Assembly (NCBI RefSeq): GCF_041435015.1
Contig: NZ_CP107989.1
Span: 4,650,001 to 4,714,000 of the forward strand
Length of the DNA: 64,000 nt
Origin: Streptomyces canus
GTDB taxonomy: Bacteria; Actinomycetota; Actinomycetes; Streptomycetales; Streptomycetaceae
Reading direction: 5' to 3'
In this document: positions 1-11,252 of the stretch, piece by piece
Layout of the letters: each line of letters begins with the position of its first letter
Position numbering within the stretch: position 1 is the stretch's first letter
The notes under the pieces: generated by a model
Databases searched by the model: none
What the model was told of the DNA's origin: nothing
What the model saw: only the letters and a program-made list of their open reading frames with translations
Made by a program: the position numbers and the translations under genes

Positions 1-37
1 TGGAGCCCTCGCCGTCCAGCGTCACGGGGTCGGTCAT
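1..37 (-). CDS. folE: GTP cyclohydrolase I, N-terminal fragment (cut by window edge)
   Basis: Only the first 12 codons are in the window; they read MTDPVTLDGEGS on the minus strand. I recognise this as the usual start of Streptomyces FolE, which makes dihydroneopterin triphosphate from GTP for folate synthesis. It lies directly downstream of ftsH on the same strand, as in other Streptomyces. The identification rests on 12 residues and gene order, so it is probable rather than proven. Confidence 0.6.
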   Translation of the reverse strand, partial: MTDPVTLDGEGS

Positions 38-70
38 CTGGTGCCTCGTTCCTAGAGTCCCTCACGGCCG

Positions 71-112
71 AAAAACGCCGCGCCCCCCAGGCTAAAACCT
101 GGGGGGCGCGGC
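71..112 (-). terminator. Rho-independent terminator after ftsH
   Basis: A perfect 15-bp inverted repeat (77-91 with 98-112, loop CTAAAA) is followed on the minus strand by G and five T. It sits between the ftsH stop and the folE start, so it should end or attenuate ftsH transcription before folE. Confidence 0.85.
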
Positions 113-157
113 ATCCATTCCGGGTCCGGTGAGCTCACCGGGGCGGACGGGTGAGCG

Positions 158-2191
<2,034 letters not shown>

Positions 2192-2375
2192 CCATACGGA
2201 GCGGTGCCGCCCCGTCCCTCCTGCCATAGTGAGTTTGATAAGACAGTTCTTCTGACGGTACCCCAGCATTGTGGGCCGAAGCCGCACGGGAGGGCTTCAC
2301 GAACCCGTCTGATGCTCCAACGGCGCGAAACCCGCTGGGGTTCCCGATCGTCTTACAGGGCTTGAGCCGTCTGGC

Positions 2376-2930
2376 TCAGCCGCCGTAGACGTGGGGCGCG
2401 AGCGTACCGACGAACGGGAGGTTGCGGTACTTCTCGGCGTAGTCGAGACCGTAGCCGACGACGAACTCGTTGGGGATGTCGAAGCCGACCCACTCGACGT
2501 CGATGGCGACCTTGGCGGCGTCCGGCTTGCGCAGCAGGGTGCACACCTTGAGCGACTCCGGCTCGCGGGAGCCCAGGTTGGACAGCAGCCAGGACAGCGT
2601 CAGGCCGGAGTCGATGATGTCCTCGACGATCAGGACGTGCTTGCCCTTGATGTCGGTGTCGAGGTCCTTGAGGATCCGCACCACGCCGGAGGACTGGGTG
2701 CCCGCGCCGTACGACGACACGGCCATCCAGTCCATGGTGACAGGGGTGGACAGCGCCCGCGCGAGGTCGGCCATGACCATCACCGCGCCCTTGAGGACGC
2801 CGACGATCAGCAGGTCCTTGCCCGCGTACTCCGCGTCGATCTTCGCGGCGAGCTCCACGAGCTTCGCGTCGATCTCTTCCTTGGTGATGAGTACCTCTTT
2901 GAGGTCGGCACCCATGTCTTTCGCGTCCAC
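2376..2930 (-). CDS. hpt: Hypoxanthine phosphoribosyltransferase
   Basis: Purine-salvage enzyme of the cytoplasm, converting hypoxanthine or guanine plus PRPP into IMP or GMP. The 184-residue length is normal for the family. The PRPP-binding signature [11 protein letters not shown] lies near residues 99-109, and the C-terminal [14 protein letters not shown] stretch is typical of bacterial Hpt. The start is GTG 2930, with a GAAAG-type binding site eight bases upstream; ATG 2915 (MGADLKEV) is also possible. It lies between tilS and ftsH on the same strand, an arrangement conserved in many bacteria. Confidence 0.92.
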   Translation of the reverse strand: MDAKDMGADLKEVLITKEEIDAKLVELAAKIDAEYAGKDLLIVGVLKGAVMVMADLARALSTPVTMDWMAVSSYGAGTQSSGVVRILKDLDTDIKGKHVLIVEDIIDSGLTLSWLLSNLGSREPESLKVCTLLRKPDAAKVAIDVEWVGFDIPNEFVVGYGLDYAEKYRNLPFVGTLAPHVYGG

Positions 2931-2988
2931 CGCATCACTTTCGGTCGTCCCACCAGCCGTCCGTCACCCCCCGAGGGGAGCAAAGGGT

Positions 2989-4032
2989 TCAGCCTTGCCG
3001 AATCACCAGTCTGCCACCCTGCCGCTGGGCGACGACCTTGCCCGGGAGATTGATGGCTCCCTGGCCGCGCCAGCCGGTGATCAGACGGTCGACTTCCTCG
3101 ATGTGACGGGCGAAGAGGGAACCGGCCGGGGCGCCTGCCTCGATGGCCGCCTGGCGCAGGATGCGGCGGCGCACGGCGGGCGGCAGGGCGTAGAGCTTGG
3201 CGCACTCCAGGAGGCCCGCGGCGTCGCGTACGGAGGCTTCGGCCCGGCGGGCCCAGGCGTCGAGGGCGTCGGCGTCGTCGCGGGAGAGCTGGGCCGTACG
3301 GGCGAGGGCCTCGACGACTCCTTTGCCGAGCGCCTTCTCCAGGGCGGGCAGGCCTTCGTGGCGCAGCCGGGAGCGCGTGTAGGCGGGGTCGGTGTTGTGC
3401 GGGTCGTCCCAGACGGGCAGGGACTGGACCATGCAGGCCTTGCGGGCGATCTGCCGGTCGAGTTCGAGGAAGGGCCGGCGATAACGGCCGTCGGCCCCCG
3501 AGACCGCGGCCATGCCGGACAGGGAGCGGGTGCCGGAGCCGCGGGCGAGGCCGAGCAGGACGGTTTCGGCCTGGTCGTCGCGGGTGTGGCCGAGCAGGAC
3601 GGCGGCGGCGCCGTGGCGTTCGGCCGCGGCGTCGAGGGCGGCGTAGCGGGCGTCGCGCGCGGCGGCCTCGGGACCGCCTTCGCGGCCGACGGTCACGGCG
3701 GTGGACTCGACGGGATCCAGGCCGAGTTCGCGCAGCCTGAGGGCGACTTCCTCGGCGCGCAGGTCGGAGCCGGGCTGGAGGCCGTGGTCGACGGTGACGC
3801 CGCCGGCGCGGATGCCGAGCTTGGGAGCCTCGAAGGCGAGGGCGGAGGCGAGGGCCATGGAGTCGGCACCGCCGGAGCAGGCCACGAGTACGAGCGGCGA
3901 CGGCGGGCGCTCGTGGGGGCTCTGCTCGCCAGGAGCGGGACGGTCAGCGGAGGCGTGATGGTCGTTGATGATGTCGTGGAGGACGCGGCGGACCGCCAGG
4001 CGTATCGCCGCGACCGCAGGATGGGGACCCAT
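2989..4032 (-). CDS. tilS: tRNA(Ile)-lysidine synthetase
   Basis: Modifies cytidine 34 of the CAU-anticodon tRNA-Ile to lysidine so that it decodes AUA. The N-type ATP pyrophosphatase P-loop SGGADS is at residues 53-58, followed by the TilS core including [19 protein letters not shown]. The protein has 347 residues, shorter than the E. coli enzyme but usual for actinobacteria. The start ATG 4032 is preceded by AAGGGAA at good spacing. Its stop lies about 58 bp before the hpt start, consistent with a tilS-hpt-ftsH transcription unit. The 190 bp upstream (4033-4225) contain no gene and probably hold the promoter. Confidence 0.92.
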   Translation of the reverse strand: MGPHPAVAAIRLAVRRVLHDIINDHHASADRPAPGEQSPHERPPSPLVLVACSGGADSMALASALAFEAPKLGIRAGGVTVDHGLQPGSDLRAEEVALRLRELGLDPVESTAVTVGREGGPEAAARDARYAALDAAAERHGAAAVLLGHTRDDQAETVLLGLARGSGTRSLSGMAAVSGADGRYRRPFLELDRQIARKACMVQSLPVWDDPHNTDPAYTRSRLRHEGLPALEKALGKGVVEALARTAQLSRDDADALDAWARRAEASVRDAAGLLECAKLYALPPAVRRRILRQAAIEAGAPAGSLFARHIEEVDRLITGWRGQGAINLPGKVVAQRQGGRLVIRQG

Positions 4033-4225
4033 GTCCGGTTCCCTTCATGAAGTTTTCGGGGGGTGAGCCCGAGGTTCGGTCACTCAGAGTGTGTAGATGG
4101 TGACAGAACTGGGGCGTTCCCCGAGCATTGCACGCCTACCCCTCGCTCACGGTCCCTCGGACGGGTGATTGAAGGGGCGTTCGCCTGCCGTCGGCCGGAT
4201 TCCTCTCACGACGTCCGTACACGGT

Positions 4226-5350
4226 TCACGACTCGGCCTTGCGGTGCACCCGCGCGACCCAGTCCGCCGGTTTGGCGATCTCCGTCTTGGTGGGGAGCGT
4301 GTTGGGCGAGGTCCACACGCGGTTGAAGCCGTCCATGCCGACCTGGTCGACGACGGCCCGCACGAAGCGTTCGCCGTCGCGGTACTGCCGGAGTTTGGCG
4401 TCCAGGCCGAGCAGCTTGCGCAGGGCCATGTCCAGACGGGAGGCGCCCTTGGCCCGCCGCTGCTGGAACTTCTCGCGGATCTCGGCGACGCTCGGCACGA
4501 CGGCCGGACCCACGCCGTCCATGACGAAGTCGGCGTGGCCTTCCAGGAGGGACATCACGGCGGTGAGGCGGCCGAGGATCTCCCGCTGGGCCGGCGTCTG
4601 CACGATCTCCACGAGGGAGCGTCCGCCGTCGTCCTCCTCGCCCTCGGGACGCCCGCCGGCCAGCGACTGGGCGGCCTCCCGGATGCGCTCCAGGACGGTC
4701 ATGGGATCGACCTCGGTCTCCGCGAGGAACGACTGGATTTCGCCCTCCAGATGGTCACGCAGCCAGGGCACACCCGTGAACTGCGTGCGGTGCGTCTCCT
4801 CGTGCAGACACACCCAGAGGCGGAAGTCGTGGGGCTGGACGTCGAGTTCGCGCTCCACGTGGACGATGTTCGGGGCGACCAGGAGGAGTCGGCCGCCGCC
4901 GTTCTCCCCCGCCGGGAGTTCGCGGGTGGCCGGGGCGAAGGTCTCGTACTGACCGAGGACGCGGGAGGACAGGAACGACAGCAGCATCCCGAGCTCGACG
5001 CCCGTCACCTTGCCGCCGACGGCCCCGAGGACCGCGCCGCCGGGGGTGTTGCCGCGCCGTTCCTGCATCTTCTCCAGGAGCGGTTTGAGGATTTCCCTGA
5101 ACCCGGCGACGTTCGCCCGGACCCAGCCGGGGCGGTCGACGACGAGTACGGGAGTGTCGTGGACGCCGTCCGTCCCCATCCGGGTGAAGCCGCGGACGTG
5201 TTCCTCCGAGGCCTTGGCGTGCCGGCGCAGTTCCGCTACGACGGCCCGGGCCTCGTCGCGGCTCACGTCGGGGCCCGGCCGCACGAGCCGGGTCGCGGTC
5301 GCCACCGCGAGATTCCAGTCGACCATCTCGGCACCACCGATGCTCGTCAT
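4226..5350 (-). CDS. Zinc-dependent metallopeptidase, F420-biosynthesis-associated family (DUF2342)
   Basis: The 374-residue cytoplasmic protein has an HEETH zinc motif near residues 182-186 within a helix context (LWVCLHEETHRTQF), plus conserved blocks such as MSLLEGHADFVMDGVG. These match the actinobacterial family annotated as putative hydrolase or F420-biosynthesis-associated protein (DUF2342). The substrate is not known to me, and the F420 link is only genomic co-occurrence. It lies between tilS and dacB on the same strand. No signal peptide is visible. Confidence 0.82.
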   Translation of the reverse strand: MTSIGGAEMVDWNLAVATATRLVRPGPDVSRDEARAVVAELRRHAKASEEHVRGFTRMGTDGVHDTPVLVVDRPGWVRANVAGFREILKPLLEKMQERRGNTPGGAVLGAVGGKVTGVELGMLLSFLSSRVLGQYETFAPATRELPAGENGGGRLLLVAPNIVHVERELDVQPHDFRLWVCLHEETHRTQFTGVPWLRDHLEGEIQSFLAETEVDPMTVLERIREAAQSLAGGRPEGEEDDGGRSLVEIVQTPAQREILGRLTAVMSLLEGHADFVMDGVGPAVVPSVAEIREKFQQRRAKGASRLDMALRKLLGLDAKLRQYRDGERFVRAVVDQVGMDGFNRVWTSPNTLPTKTEIAKPADWVARVHRKAES

Positions 5351-5416
5351 GCGTCAACCGTACGTGAGCGTTCCCACTTGGGGCAGGCCGCGCGGGAGGG
5401 CAAGGCGGGTGCCGGG

Positions 5417-7048
5417 TCAGCCACAGCCGCAGGCCGCCAGCGCCGAAGCGGTGCGATCCAGCGCGCTCTGCGCCGCTCCCGGATCCGTCGTGTCCGAGGT
5501 CAGGAACGCGAAGGCCAGCAGTCGGCCGTCCTGGTCCACGACCGTCCCGGCCAGGGTGTTCACCCCGGTCAGGGTGCCCGTCTTCGCCCGTACGACACCT
5601 GCCGCGCCGTCCGTGTAACGGCTGGTCAGGGTGCCGGTGAAGCCGGCCACCGGGAGGCCGGTGAGGGCGGGTCTCAGGTCGGGGTGGTCCGGGTCGCCCG
5701 CCTTCACCAGCAGGGACGTCAGCAGGTCCGCGGTGAGCCGGTCGGCGCGGTCGAGTCCGCTGCCGTCGTGGAAGTCGGCGCCGGAGAGCGGGAGTCCGAG
5801 CTTCTTCAGCTGGGCACGGATCGCCTTGCCGCCGCCCGCGAAGTCGGCGCGCTGCCTGTCCGCCACGGCCGTCTGGCGGGCGAGGGCCTCGGCGATGTCG
5901 TTGTCGCTGTTGGTCAGCATGCGTTCGACCAGGGCGGACAGGGGCGGCGAGAGGACCTCGGCGAGGTTCTCGGCGCGGCCGGTCGCCTTGGAGGGTCCGG
6001 GTGAGGTCGTCCTGATGCCGTTGTCCGACAGGAACCGGGCGAACGTGCGGGTCGCGTCCGCCGCCGGGTCCGTCGTACGCGGCGCCGGTCCACTGGCCGT
6101 GTTGTCGGTGCGGGCCTCGTCCACCATCAGGGCGCTGACGGGGGCGAGGTTGTCGTTGACCCCGATCGGGTGGATCTCGGAGCCCGCGTAGAGGGTCTTG
6201 TCGTAGGACAGCGTGACCGTCGTGATGTCCCGCTTCTTCAGGGCCGTGGCGGTCTCCTCGGCCAGTTCGCGCAGGCTCGCCCAGCCCTCGGCGTCCGCGC
6301 GGGCGGTGAGCGTGGGGTCGCCGCCGCCGACGAGGACCAGCTCCTTGGTGTCGGCTTCCAGGGCCGCGCGCGTGATGAGGCGGTGGTCCGCGCCGAGGGC
6401 GGACAGGGCGGCGACGGCGGTGGCGATCTTCGTGGTGGAGGCGGGGGTCAGTGCCGTGCCGGCGCCCGCGCCGTAGAGCCGCTTGCCGGTGGCGACGTCC
6501 ACGACGGCCGCCGTGTGGCGCGTGCCGAGCGCGGTGTTGCCGAGGAGCGGGCCGAGGACAGCGGCGAGCGCTTGGCCGGTCGGGGCGGACTTCACCGTGT
6601 TGGCCCCGCCGCCCAGTGCGGTGAGCACGGACGGGGCGCTCGGAGCGGGACGCGGCCCGGCGGCCGTCGTACCGGAATCATCTCCGTGATCTGTGCCACC
6701 CGTCCGCTCGAGGGCGACCGCCCGGTCCCGCTCGGCCGTACGCTGACCCGAGGAGTCCCACGGACCGGCGGCGGTCGCCACGGTGGCGGCCAGCGCCAGA
6801 CCGGCGCCGGCGGCGCCCGCGGTGTACTGCCAGGTCTTGACGGCCTCCGGGCGAGGAATCCGTGCAAGCCGTGTGACCTGCGGTTTTACGGCGGCGACGG
6901 TCCGTGCGAGATACGGCTGCACGGCGCCCGTGACCCGGGTCAGTCCTGGACGTACGGCGCCCGCGGCGCGTGCCAGACGCGGTCGTACGGCGTTCGCGAC
7001 CCGCGTCGCATGCGGTCTCGCGGCCCGCCAAGGCCTCAGTTCAGGCAC
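5417..7048 (-). CDS. dacB: D-alanyl-D-alanine carboxypeptidase/endopeptidase (PBP4 family)
   Basis: Peptidoglycan-trimming class C penicillin-binding protein. It has the serine active-site motif STTK near residue 201, SDN near 376 and KTG near 487. A hydrophobic segment around residues 70-92 should anchor it, with the catalytic domain outside the membrane. The cytoplasmic N-terminus is odd: five tandem 11-residue basic repeats of the form (R/K/Q)P-x-x-(A/T)R-x-x-x-A-V at residues 11-65. GTG 7048 is chosen because the AAAGGGG binding site lies nine bases upstream; the TTG at 7054 would be too close. It is transcribed divergently from ppa. Confidence 0.9.
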   Translation of the reverse strand: MPELRPWRAARPHATRVANAVRPRLARAAGAVRPGLTRVTGAVQPYLARTVAAVKPQVTRLARIPRPEAVKTWQYTAGAAGAGLALAATVATAAGPWDSSGQRTAERDRAVALERTGGTDHGDDSGTTAAGPRPAPSAPSVLTALGGGANTVKSAPTGQALAAVLGPLLGNTALGTRHTAAVVDVATGKRLYGAGAGTALTPASTTKIATAVAALSALGADHRLITRAALEADTKELVLVGGGDPTLTARADAEGWASLRELAEETATALKKRDITTVTLSYDKTLYAGSEIHPIGVNDNLAPVSALMVDEARTDNTASGPAPRTTDPAADATRTFARFLSDNGIRTTSPGPSKATGRAENLAEVLSPPLSALVERMLTNSDNDIAEALARQTAVADRQRADFAGGGKAIRAQLKKLGLPLSGADFHDGSGLDRADRLTADLLTSLLVKAGDPDHPDLRPALTGLPVAGFTGTLTSRYTDGAAGVVRAKTGTLTGVNTLAGTVVDQDGRLLAFAFLTSDTTDPGAAQSALDRTASALAACGCG

Positions 7049-7133
7049 GACCAACAGCCCCTTTCGCGATCACACACCAGCGTGAGGGACACTTAACCAC
7101 CAGAACTATGTGTTGATCATGGAGGAGCCACCG

Positions 7134-7625
7134 GTGGAGTTCGACGTCACGATCGAGATCCCGAAGGGTTCGCGGAACAAGTACGAGGTGGACCACGAGA
7201 CCGGTCGGATCCGCCTGGACCGTCGACTCTTCACCTCGACCGCCTACCCGACCGACTACGGCTTCGTCGAGAACACTCTCGGCGAGGACGGCGACCCGTT
7301 GGACGCGCTGGTCATTCTTGACGAGCCGACGTTCCCGGGCTGCCTCATCAAGTGCCGTGCGATCGGCATGTTCCGCATGACCGACGAGGCCGGCGGCGAC
7401 GACAAGCTGCTGTGCGTCCCGGCGACGGACCCGCGCCAGGAGCACCTGCGCGACATCCACCACGTCTCCGAGTTCGACCGCCTGGAGATCCAGCACTTCT
7501 TCGAGGTCTACAAGGACCTGGAGCCCGGCAAGTCCGTCGAGGGCGCCGACTGGGTCGGCCGCGTCGACGCCGAGGCCGAGATCGAGCGGTCCTACAAGCG
7601 CTTCAAGGACCAGGGCGGCCACTGA
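7134..7625 (+). CDS. ppa: Inorganic pyrophosphatase
   Basis: Soluble family I pyrophosphatase that hydrolyses PPi to drive biosynthetic reactions. The 163-residue protein carries the [11 protein letters not shown] metal-binding signature near residues 50-60 and ends in [10 protein letters not shown] like other Streptomyces Ppa. The frame opens at ATG 7110, but GTG 7134 is the real start: GGAGGAG at 7121-7127 lies six bases before it and the N-terminus then begins [13 protein letters not shown] as in homologues. It is divergent from dacB. Confidence 0.95.
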   Translation: MEFDVTIEIPKGSRNKYEVDHETGRIRLDRRLFTSTAYPTDYGFVENTLGEDGDPLDALVILDEPTFPGCLIKCRAIGMFRMTDEAGGDDKLLCVPATDPRQEHLRDIHHVSEFDRLEIQHFFEVYKDLEPGKSVEGADWVGRVDAEAEIERSYKRFKDQGGH

Positions 7626-7642
7626 GCCCTGTGCCTCTGACG

Positions 7643-7666
7643 GGCCGCACGCGCACGCGTGCGGCC
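7643..7666 (+). terminator. Stem-loop after ppa
   Basis: A perfect 11-bp inverted repeat, GGCCGCACGCG with CGCGTGCGGCC around a CA loop, lies 17 bp after the ppa stop. There is no T-run, which is common for high-GC terminators. Confidence 0.55.
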
Positions 7667-7727
7667 TATCAGTGTGCCCGCGCATACTGAGGCCCCACGG
7701 AATGTGTCGTTCAGGGAGCGTTACGGA

Positions 7728-9395
7728 GTGACGGAGGCGGAGCACCGCAAGCCGCAGTCGGACGAGGCGAGGAGTTTCTACGACTCCGAGATCACGTCCG
7801 AGTTCGCCGTTCCCGACGGGCTCGCCATGCCCAGAACCGTCGGCGGCGAGCCGGAGACCACGTCCGAGTTCGCGCTCCCGAAGGGGCTGGACGTCCCGCA
7901 GCCGCCGGCCGCGGAGTCGGAGGGGTCGGCGTTCACCGCGCCCCGCACCTACAGCGCGAAGGACGCGCCGCCCGCGTTCACCCCGCCGACCGGCATACCG
8001 GTGGTCAGCCTCACCAAGGACGTGCCCTGGCAGGACCGGATGCGCACGATGCTGCGGATGCCGGTGGCCGAGCGGCCCGCGCCGGAGCCGGTGCACAAGT
8101 CCGAGGACGATGCCGGTCCGGCCGTCCCGCGCGTGCTCGACCTGACCCTGCGTATCGGCGAGTTGCTGCTCGCGGGCGGTGAGGGCGCGGAGGACGTGGA
8201 GGCGGCGATGTTCGCCGTCTGCCGGTCCTACGGCCTGGACCGCTGCGAGCCGAACGTCACCTTCACCCTGCTGTCGGTCACCTACCAGCCGTCGCTCGTG
8301 GACGATCCCGTGACGGCCTCCAGGACCGTACGGCGGCGCGGCACCGACTACACGCGCCTCGCGGCCGTGTTCCAGCTCGTGGACGACCTCAGCGACCCCG
8401 AGGCGGCCATCTCCCTGGAGGAGGCCTACCGGCGGCTCGCGGAGATCCGCCGCAACCGGCACCCCTATCCGACCTGGGTGCTCACCTTGGCGAGCGGGCT
8501 GCTCGCGGGGGCGGCCTCCGTGCTGGTCGGCGGTGACCTGCTCGTGTTCGTCGCGGCCATGCTGGGCGCGATGCTCGGCGACCGGCTGGCGTGGCTGTGC
8601 GCGGGGCGCGGGCTGCCGGAGTTCTACCAGTTCACGGTCGCCGCGATGCCGCCCGCCGCGATCGGCATCGCGCTGACGCTGGCCGACGTGGACGTGAAGG
8701 CGTCCGCGGTCATCACCGGTGGGCTGTTCGCGCTGCTGCCGGGGCGGGCGCTGGTGGCGGGCGTGCAGGACGGGCTGACCGGCTTCTACATCACCGCCTC
8801 GGCCCGGCTCCTGGAGGTCATGTACTTCTTCGTGGGCATCGTGGTCGGCGTGCTGGTGATGCTCTACGTCGGCGTGCAGCTGGGGGCGTATCTCAACCCC
8901 GACGAGGCGCTGTCGACGGATTCGCGGCCGCTGTGGCAGATCGCGGCGTCGATGCTGCTGTCGCTGACCTTCGCCGTGCTGCTGCAGCAGGAACGATCCA
9001 CCGTGCTGGCCGTCACGTTGAACGGCGGCGTCGCCTGGTGTGTCTACGGCGCGATGCGCTACACGGGCGAGTTCTCACCGGTCGCCTCCACGGCCGTCGC
9101 GGCGGGGCTCGTCGGTCTGTTCGGGCAGTTGCTGTCCCGGTACCGGTTCGCGTCCGCGCTGCCGTACACGACCGCGGCGATCGGGCCGCTGCTGCCGGGG
9201 TCCGCCACGTACTTCGGGTTGCTGTCGATCGCTCAGAGCCAGGTCGACGAGGGGCTGGTGTCGCTGTCGAAGGCGGCGGCGCTTGCCATGGCCATCGCCA
9301 TCGGGGTCAACCTGGGGTCCGAGATCTCCCGGCTGTTCCTGAGGGTCGGTTCCGCGGGGAAGCGGCGGGCCGCCAAGAGGACGCGGGGGTTCTGA
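7728..9395 (+). CDS. Threonine/serine exporter family protein (ThrE type)
   Basis: Integral membrane protein with a soluble N-terminal ThrE domain (including LTLRIGELLLAGGEGAED) followed by about ten hydrophobic helices, matching the two-part ThrE family of amino acid exporters. A disordered N-terminal extension of about 120 residues carries two copies of a TSEFA-(V/L)-P-x-GL-x-x-P element. The ORF is open from 7659, but GTG 7728 has GGAG at 7715-7718 nine bases upstream and is preferred. Actual substrates cannot be read from the sequence. Confidence 0.85.
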   Translation: MTEAEHRKPQSDEARSFYDSEITSEFAVPDGLAMPRTVGGEPETTSEFALPKGLDVPQPPAAESEGSAFTAPRTYSAKDAPPAFTPPTGIPVVSLTKDVPWQDRMRTMLRMPVAERPAPEPVHKSEDDAGPAVPRVLDLTLRIGELLLAGGEGAEDVEAAMFAVCRSYGLDRCEPNVTFTLLSVTYQPSLVDDPVTASRTVRRRGTDYTRLAAVFQLVDDLSDPEAAISLEEAYRRLAEIRRNRHPYPTWVLTLASGLLAGAASVLVGGDLLVFVAAMLGAMLGDRLAWLCAGRGLPEFYQFTVAAMPPAAIGIALTLADVDVKASAVITGGLFALLPGRALVAGVQDGLTGFYITASARLLEVMYFFVGIVVGVLVMLYVGVQLGAYLNPDEALSTDSRPLWQIAASMLLSLTFAVLLQQERSTVLAVTLNGGVAWCVYGAMRYTGEFSPVASTAVAAGLVGLFGQLLSRYRFASALPYTTAAIGPLLPGSATYFGLLSIAQSQVDEGLVSLSKAAALAMAIAIGVNLGSEISRLFLRVGSAGKRRAAKRTRGF

Positions 9396-9414
9396 CCCGC
9401 GCCCCCGGCAGCTC

Positions 9415-10293
9415 TCAGTACCCCTGGTTGTAGGGGTCCTGCTGATTCTGCTGGTTCTGCCGGCCGTATTGCTGGTTGCCGTAGCTCTGCGGGTACTGCT
9501 GGGCGTACGGCTGCTGCGGCTGCTGTTGCTGCGGCTGCTGGCCGTAGTACTGGTCGTAGCCGTTCTGCTGCTGAGGGGGCTGCTGCGGGTCGTCCGACGG
9601 GATGCGGCGGAGCTGGGTCGTCGCGTCGTCCATGGGCTGGTACGGCTGCTGGGGCGGGGTCTGGGCCGCCGCCCGCTTCTTCTTTCCGCGCTCCCGGAGG
9701 TACTCGATGATGATCGGGACCACCGAGACCAGGACGATCAGGACGAGGATCGCCTCGACGTTCTTCTTAATGGCGTCGATCTGGCCGAGCCAGTAGCCGG
9801 CGAGGGTGACGCCCGTGCCCCAGGCCACGCCGCCGATCACGTTGTACGTCAGGAAGGTGCGGTACTTCATCCGGCCGGCGCCGGCCACGATGGGGGCGAA
9901 GGTGCGCACGATCGGGACGAAGCGGGCCAGGACGATGGCCTTGGGGCCGAACTTCTCCATGAACTCGTGGGCCTTCTCCAGGTTCTCCTGCTTGAAGAGC
10001 TTGGAGTTGGGGCGGCTGAAGAGCCTCGGCCCGAAGAACTTTCCGATCATGAAGCCGACCTGGTCGCCGAGGACGGCGGCCAGCACGATGAGCGCGCAGA
10101 CCAGCCACAGGGGCTGGCTGATGAAGGTCCCCTCGGCCACGAACAGACCCGCCGTGAACAGCAGGGAGTCGCCCGGCAGGAACGCGAAGAGGCCCGACTC
10201 CGCGAAGACGATCAGCAGGATGCCTGGCAGGCTGAAGGTCTCGATCAGATAGTCGGGGCTGAGCCACTCGGGGCCGAGCGCGAGCGTGGTCAC
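9415..10293 (-). CDS. DedA family membrane protein with Gln-rich tail
   Basis: DedA/SNARE-associated membrane protein, a family linked to lipid flipping and envelope homeostasis. Core motifs include FAFLPGDSLL and a FVPIVRTFAPIVAGAGRMKY segment with the conserved arginine. The start is GTG 10293 (VTTLALGPEWLSPDYL), with AGGAG ten bases upstream; the frame continues to 10560 without a plausible start. The C-terminal 70 or so residues are rich in Gln, Pro and Tyr (repeated QQP, YGQQ, QNQQ) and should be disordered and cytoplasmic. It converges on the exporter gene with a 19-bp gap. Confidence 0.88.
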   Translation of the reverse strand: MTTLALGPEWLSPDYLIETFSLPGILLIVFAESGLFAFLPGDSLLFTAGLFVAEGTFISQPLWLVCALIVLAAVLGDQVGFMIGKFFGPRLFSRPNSKLFKQENLEKAHEFMEKFGPKAIVLARFVPIVRTFAPIVAGAGRMKYRTFLTYNVIGGVAWGTGVTLAGYWLGQIDAIKKNVEAILVLIVLVSVVPIIIEYLRERGKKKRAAAQTPPQQPYQPMDDATTQLRRIPSDDPQQPPQQQNGYDQYYGQQPQQQQPQQPYAQQYPQSYGNQQYGRQNQQNQQDPYNQGY

Positions 10294-10425
10294 GGGATTG
10301 CGGCTCCTGCGTGTGGGGACGGGCTGGGACTGGCTGCCCAAAAGTATCAACGCAGCCGTGGTGGCCCAGGTTCCATGCGGCTCCCCAGGATGCACTGTGC
10401 TCGGTCTGGGACAAAGCTGTGAGCC

Positions 10426-10791
10426 ATGGGTATTGACGAATTCGGCGGTGGCCAGGGGCCCCAGCCAGACGTGCTCGTGGTGACGACGAACGACGTACCC
10501 GGCCACCGGGTCCAGGAAGTCCTGGGCGAGGTCTTCGGGTTGACCGTGCGCTCCCGGCACCTCGGCAGCCAGATCGGTGCCGGGCTGAAGTCCATGGTCG
10601 GCGGTGAGCTCAAGGGGCTCACGAAGACGCTGGTGCAGACCCGCAACCAGGCCATGGAGCGGCTCGTCGCGCAGGCACGCGCGCGTGGGGCGAACGCCGT
10701 GCTGATGTTCCGCTTCGACGTGACGGAGGCGGCGGACGTCGGCACGGAGGTGTGCGCCTACGGCACGGCGGTGGTCCTGACCCGGGAGTAG
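10426..10791 (+). CDS. YbjQ/UPF0145 family heavy-metal-binding-domain protein
   Basis: The 121-residue soluble protein has the family pattern VLVVTTNDVPGHRVQEVLG near the N-terminus and ARGANAVLMFRFD near the C-terminus. The family forms compact oligomers of unknown biochemical function, and the metal-binding label is inferred from structure. Start ATG 10426 has no strong binding site. The TAG stop at 10789-10791 sits in the loop of a terminator hairpin. Confidence 0.85.
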   Translation: MGIDEFGGGQGPQPDVLVVTTNDVPGHRVQEVLGEVFGLTVRSRHLGSQIGAGLKSMVGGELKGLTKTLVQTRNQAMERLVAQARARGANAVLMFRFDVTEAADVGTEVCAYGTAVVLTRE

Positions 10792-10802
10792 CTCCCGGGT
10801 CA
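10778..10802. terminator. Bidirectional hairpin containing the YbjQ stop codon
   Basis: The 11-bp perfect inverted repeat TGACCCGGGAG / CTCCCGGGTCA encloses a three-base loop that is exactly the TAG stop codon of the YbjQ gene. It lies between converging genes (YbjQ and tipA) and can serve both. Confidence 0.7.
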
Positions 10803-10817
10803 GGGGTGAGGCGTGGC

Positions 10818-11252
10818 CTAGGCGCTGTGCCGGGCCGCGTTCGCCCCGATCGCGTCCCTGAGGTGCTCGGCGAGACCGGGGCGCATGGAGTCGTAGAACG
10901 CCTTGAAGCGCTCGTCCGACACGTACATCTCGGCCAGGCCCCGATGCATCTCGTACGGGCAGTCGTAGAACCAGGCGCAGATGTGCTGCCGGTGTTCCTC
11001 CGCCATGTCCATGGCCGCCGGGGAGGTCGGTGCGTCACCGGCGGCCATCAGGGCGTCGTAGCGCTCGCCCCAGTCGGCGACCTCGGCCTGCATGCGTTTC
11101 CAGTCGTCCTTGGTGTAGCGGGCCGCGCGGCGCTGCGACTCGGCGTACGCCTCCGTGCCGCCCCAGCGCTGTTCCGCCTCCTGCGCGTACTGCTCCGGGT
11201 CCTTGTCCCCGAACACCTCGAACTTCTCCTCCGGCGAGAGATTGATCCCCAT
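10818..11252 (-). CDS. tipA: Internal in-frame product TipAS (drug-binding domain only)
   Basis: In S. lividans a second start in tipA yields TipAS, the 144-residue antibiotic-binding domain alone, which sequesters thiopeptide. Here ATG at 11252-11250 (MGINLSPEEKFEVFG) would give exactly 144 residues. This is inferred by homology; the sequence shows the conserved start codon and length. Confidence 0.6.
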   Translation of the reverse strand: MGINLSPEEKFEVFGDKDPEQYAQEAEQRWGGTEAYAESQRRAARYTKDDWKRMQAEVADWGERYDALMAAGDAPTSPAAMDMAEEHRQHICAWFYDCPYEMHRGLAEMYVSDERFKAFYDSMRPGLAEHLRDAIGANAARHSA

